A DNA stretch of 17,199 nt, taken from contig LT649655.1 in the NCBI GenBank assembly GCA_900128395.1, positions 1 to 17,199 on the forward strand. Direction: 5' to 3'. The stretch is from Stramenopiles sp. TOSAG23-2. Taxonomy: Eukaryota > Sar. Positions 16,792 to 17,199 of this stretch are shown here, piece after piece; positions within the stretch are counted from its first letter, which is position 1, and every line of letters begins with the position of its first letter. Made by a program: the position numbers and the translations under genes. The notes below the pieces were generated by a model. That model did no database searches. It was not told the origin of the DNA and saw nothing but the letters and a program-made list of their open reading frames with translations.

Positions 16792-16921
16792 ATGTTTGAA
16801 AGGTTGAACAAAACCAAAACAACATTATTAAAAATATTAAGAACTCTGACAACAATCTTGTTAGACAACGGTGACCAAAGCTTTAAATCACAAACTTGTT
16901 GGAAGTCCTATATCCGACTAT

Positions 16922-16946
16922 ATACACACACACACACACACACACA
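16922..16946. repeat. (CA)n microsatellite upstream of the candidate exon
   Basis: An uninterrupted alternating AC run lies just 5' of ATG 16951, probably in the 5' untranslated region of that gene if it is real. Confidence 0.8.
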
Positions 16947-16950
16947 AAAG

Positions 16951-17055
16951 ATGGCGTCAAGAATTACAAAACAACGGAAAGAGGTGAAGGTAAAGGAGGA
17001 CGACGATGAAATTAAAAACATATACGATGTATGTAGTGATTTTATTTACTCATAA
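16951..17055 (+). CDS. Candidate first exon of an unidentified gene
   Basis: From ATG 16951 the frame reads MASRITKQRKEVKVKEDDDE and stops at TAA 17053-17055. The ATG follows a (CA)n stretch and AAAAG, and opens GCG TCA AGA, a typical strong eukaryotic start context. A match to the splice-donor consensus, GTATGT, lies at 17029-17034 in phase 0 after ...NIYD. I suspect the coding exon ends at 17028 and the gene continues beyond the window. An open frame reaches back to 16792, but its added residues are low complexity. The charged N-terminus matches nothing I know. Confidence 0.3.
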   Translation: MASRITKQRKEVKVKEDDDEIKNIYDVCSDFIYS

Positions 17056-17199
17056 ATATATATAATATGTAAACACTAAAAACGATGAATACTTATAATA
17101 ATATGTCAAAAGTAATTTCATAAAATGGAAAAGATATAACCGTATCCTCATGCAATTCCTTATATTGATTTCCGTATTTAAAAAATCCCGTTATGCTTA

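Overview
The window looks like nuclear DNA of an AT-rich eukaryote, most likely a protist or alga. The evidence is protein content. There are homologues of the transcription coactivator ASC-1/TRIP4, the mitochondrial complex I subunit NDUFA1 (MWFE), a seven-helix TOM1/GPR137-type membrane protein, and a SET-domain methyltransferase of the Rubisco-LSMT/SETD class. Many proteins carry runs of Asn, and the spacers hold TA and CA microsatellites. Genes lie singly on both strands with no operon layout, and the readable genes need no introns. A photosynthetic stramenopile (diatom-like) fits the gene set, but the sequence alone does not prove it.

Left half (1-5944), in order: the last 27 codons of an unidentified + strand gene; a secreted GH78-like alpha-L-rhamnosidase-type glycosidase (-); a divergent spacer; a TRIP4/ASC-1 homologue (+); the short complex I gene NDUFA1 (-); and about 0.9 kb with no gene. 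This half shows no large repeats.

Right half (5945-16168) is dominated by duplication. A segment of about 3.7 kb is present twice head to tail (5945-9649 and 9650-13387). Each copy holds the complete TOM1/GPR137-like gene (+) and, convergent to it, the SET-domain gene (-). The first SET copy is cut off at the repeat junction and also frameshifted, so it is a pseudogene. The second SET copy runs beyond the repeat to about 14525. It carries several short tandem duplications of its own (81, 150, 109 and 97 bp), and the 109-bp one breaks its reading frame. Downstream lies a PhnD-type phosphonate/phosphate-binding-protein gene (+), broken by a 98-bp tandem duplication and an in-frame TGA. The window ends with what may be a first exon of a further gene.

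The genes do not form an evident pathway. The main point of interest is the density of perfect tandem duplications. The core of the 3.7-kb repeat is identical down to a (CA)n microsatellite, while both its edges have diverged. Either this locus is a real duplication and gene-conversion hotspot, or the assembly joined overlapping or allelic contigs without merging them. Raw reads would decide. I see no convincing new defence system, mobile element, CRISPR array or RNA gene.
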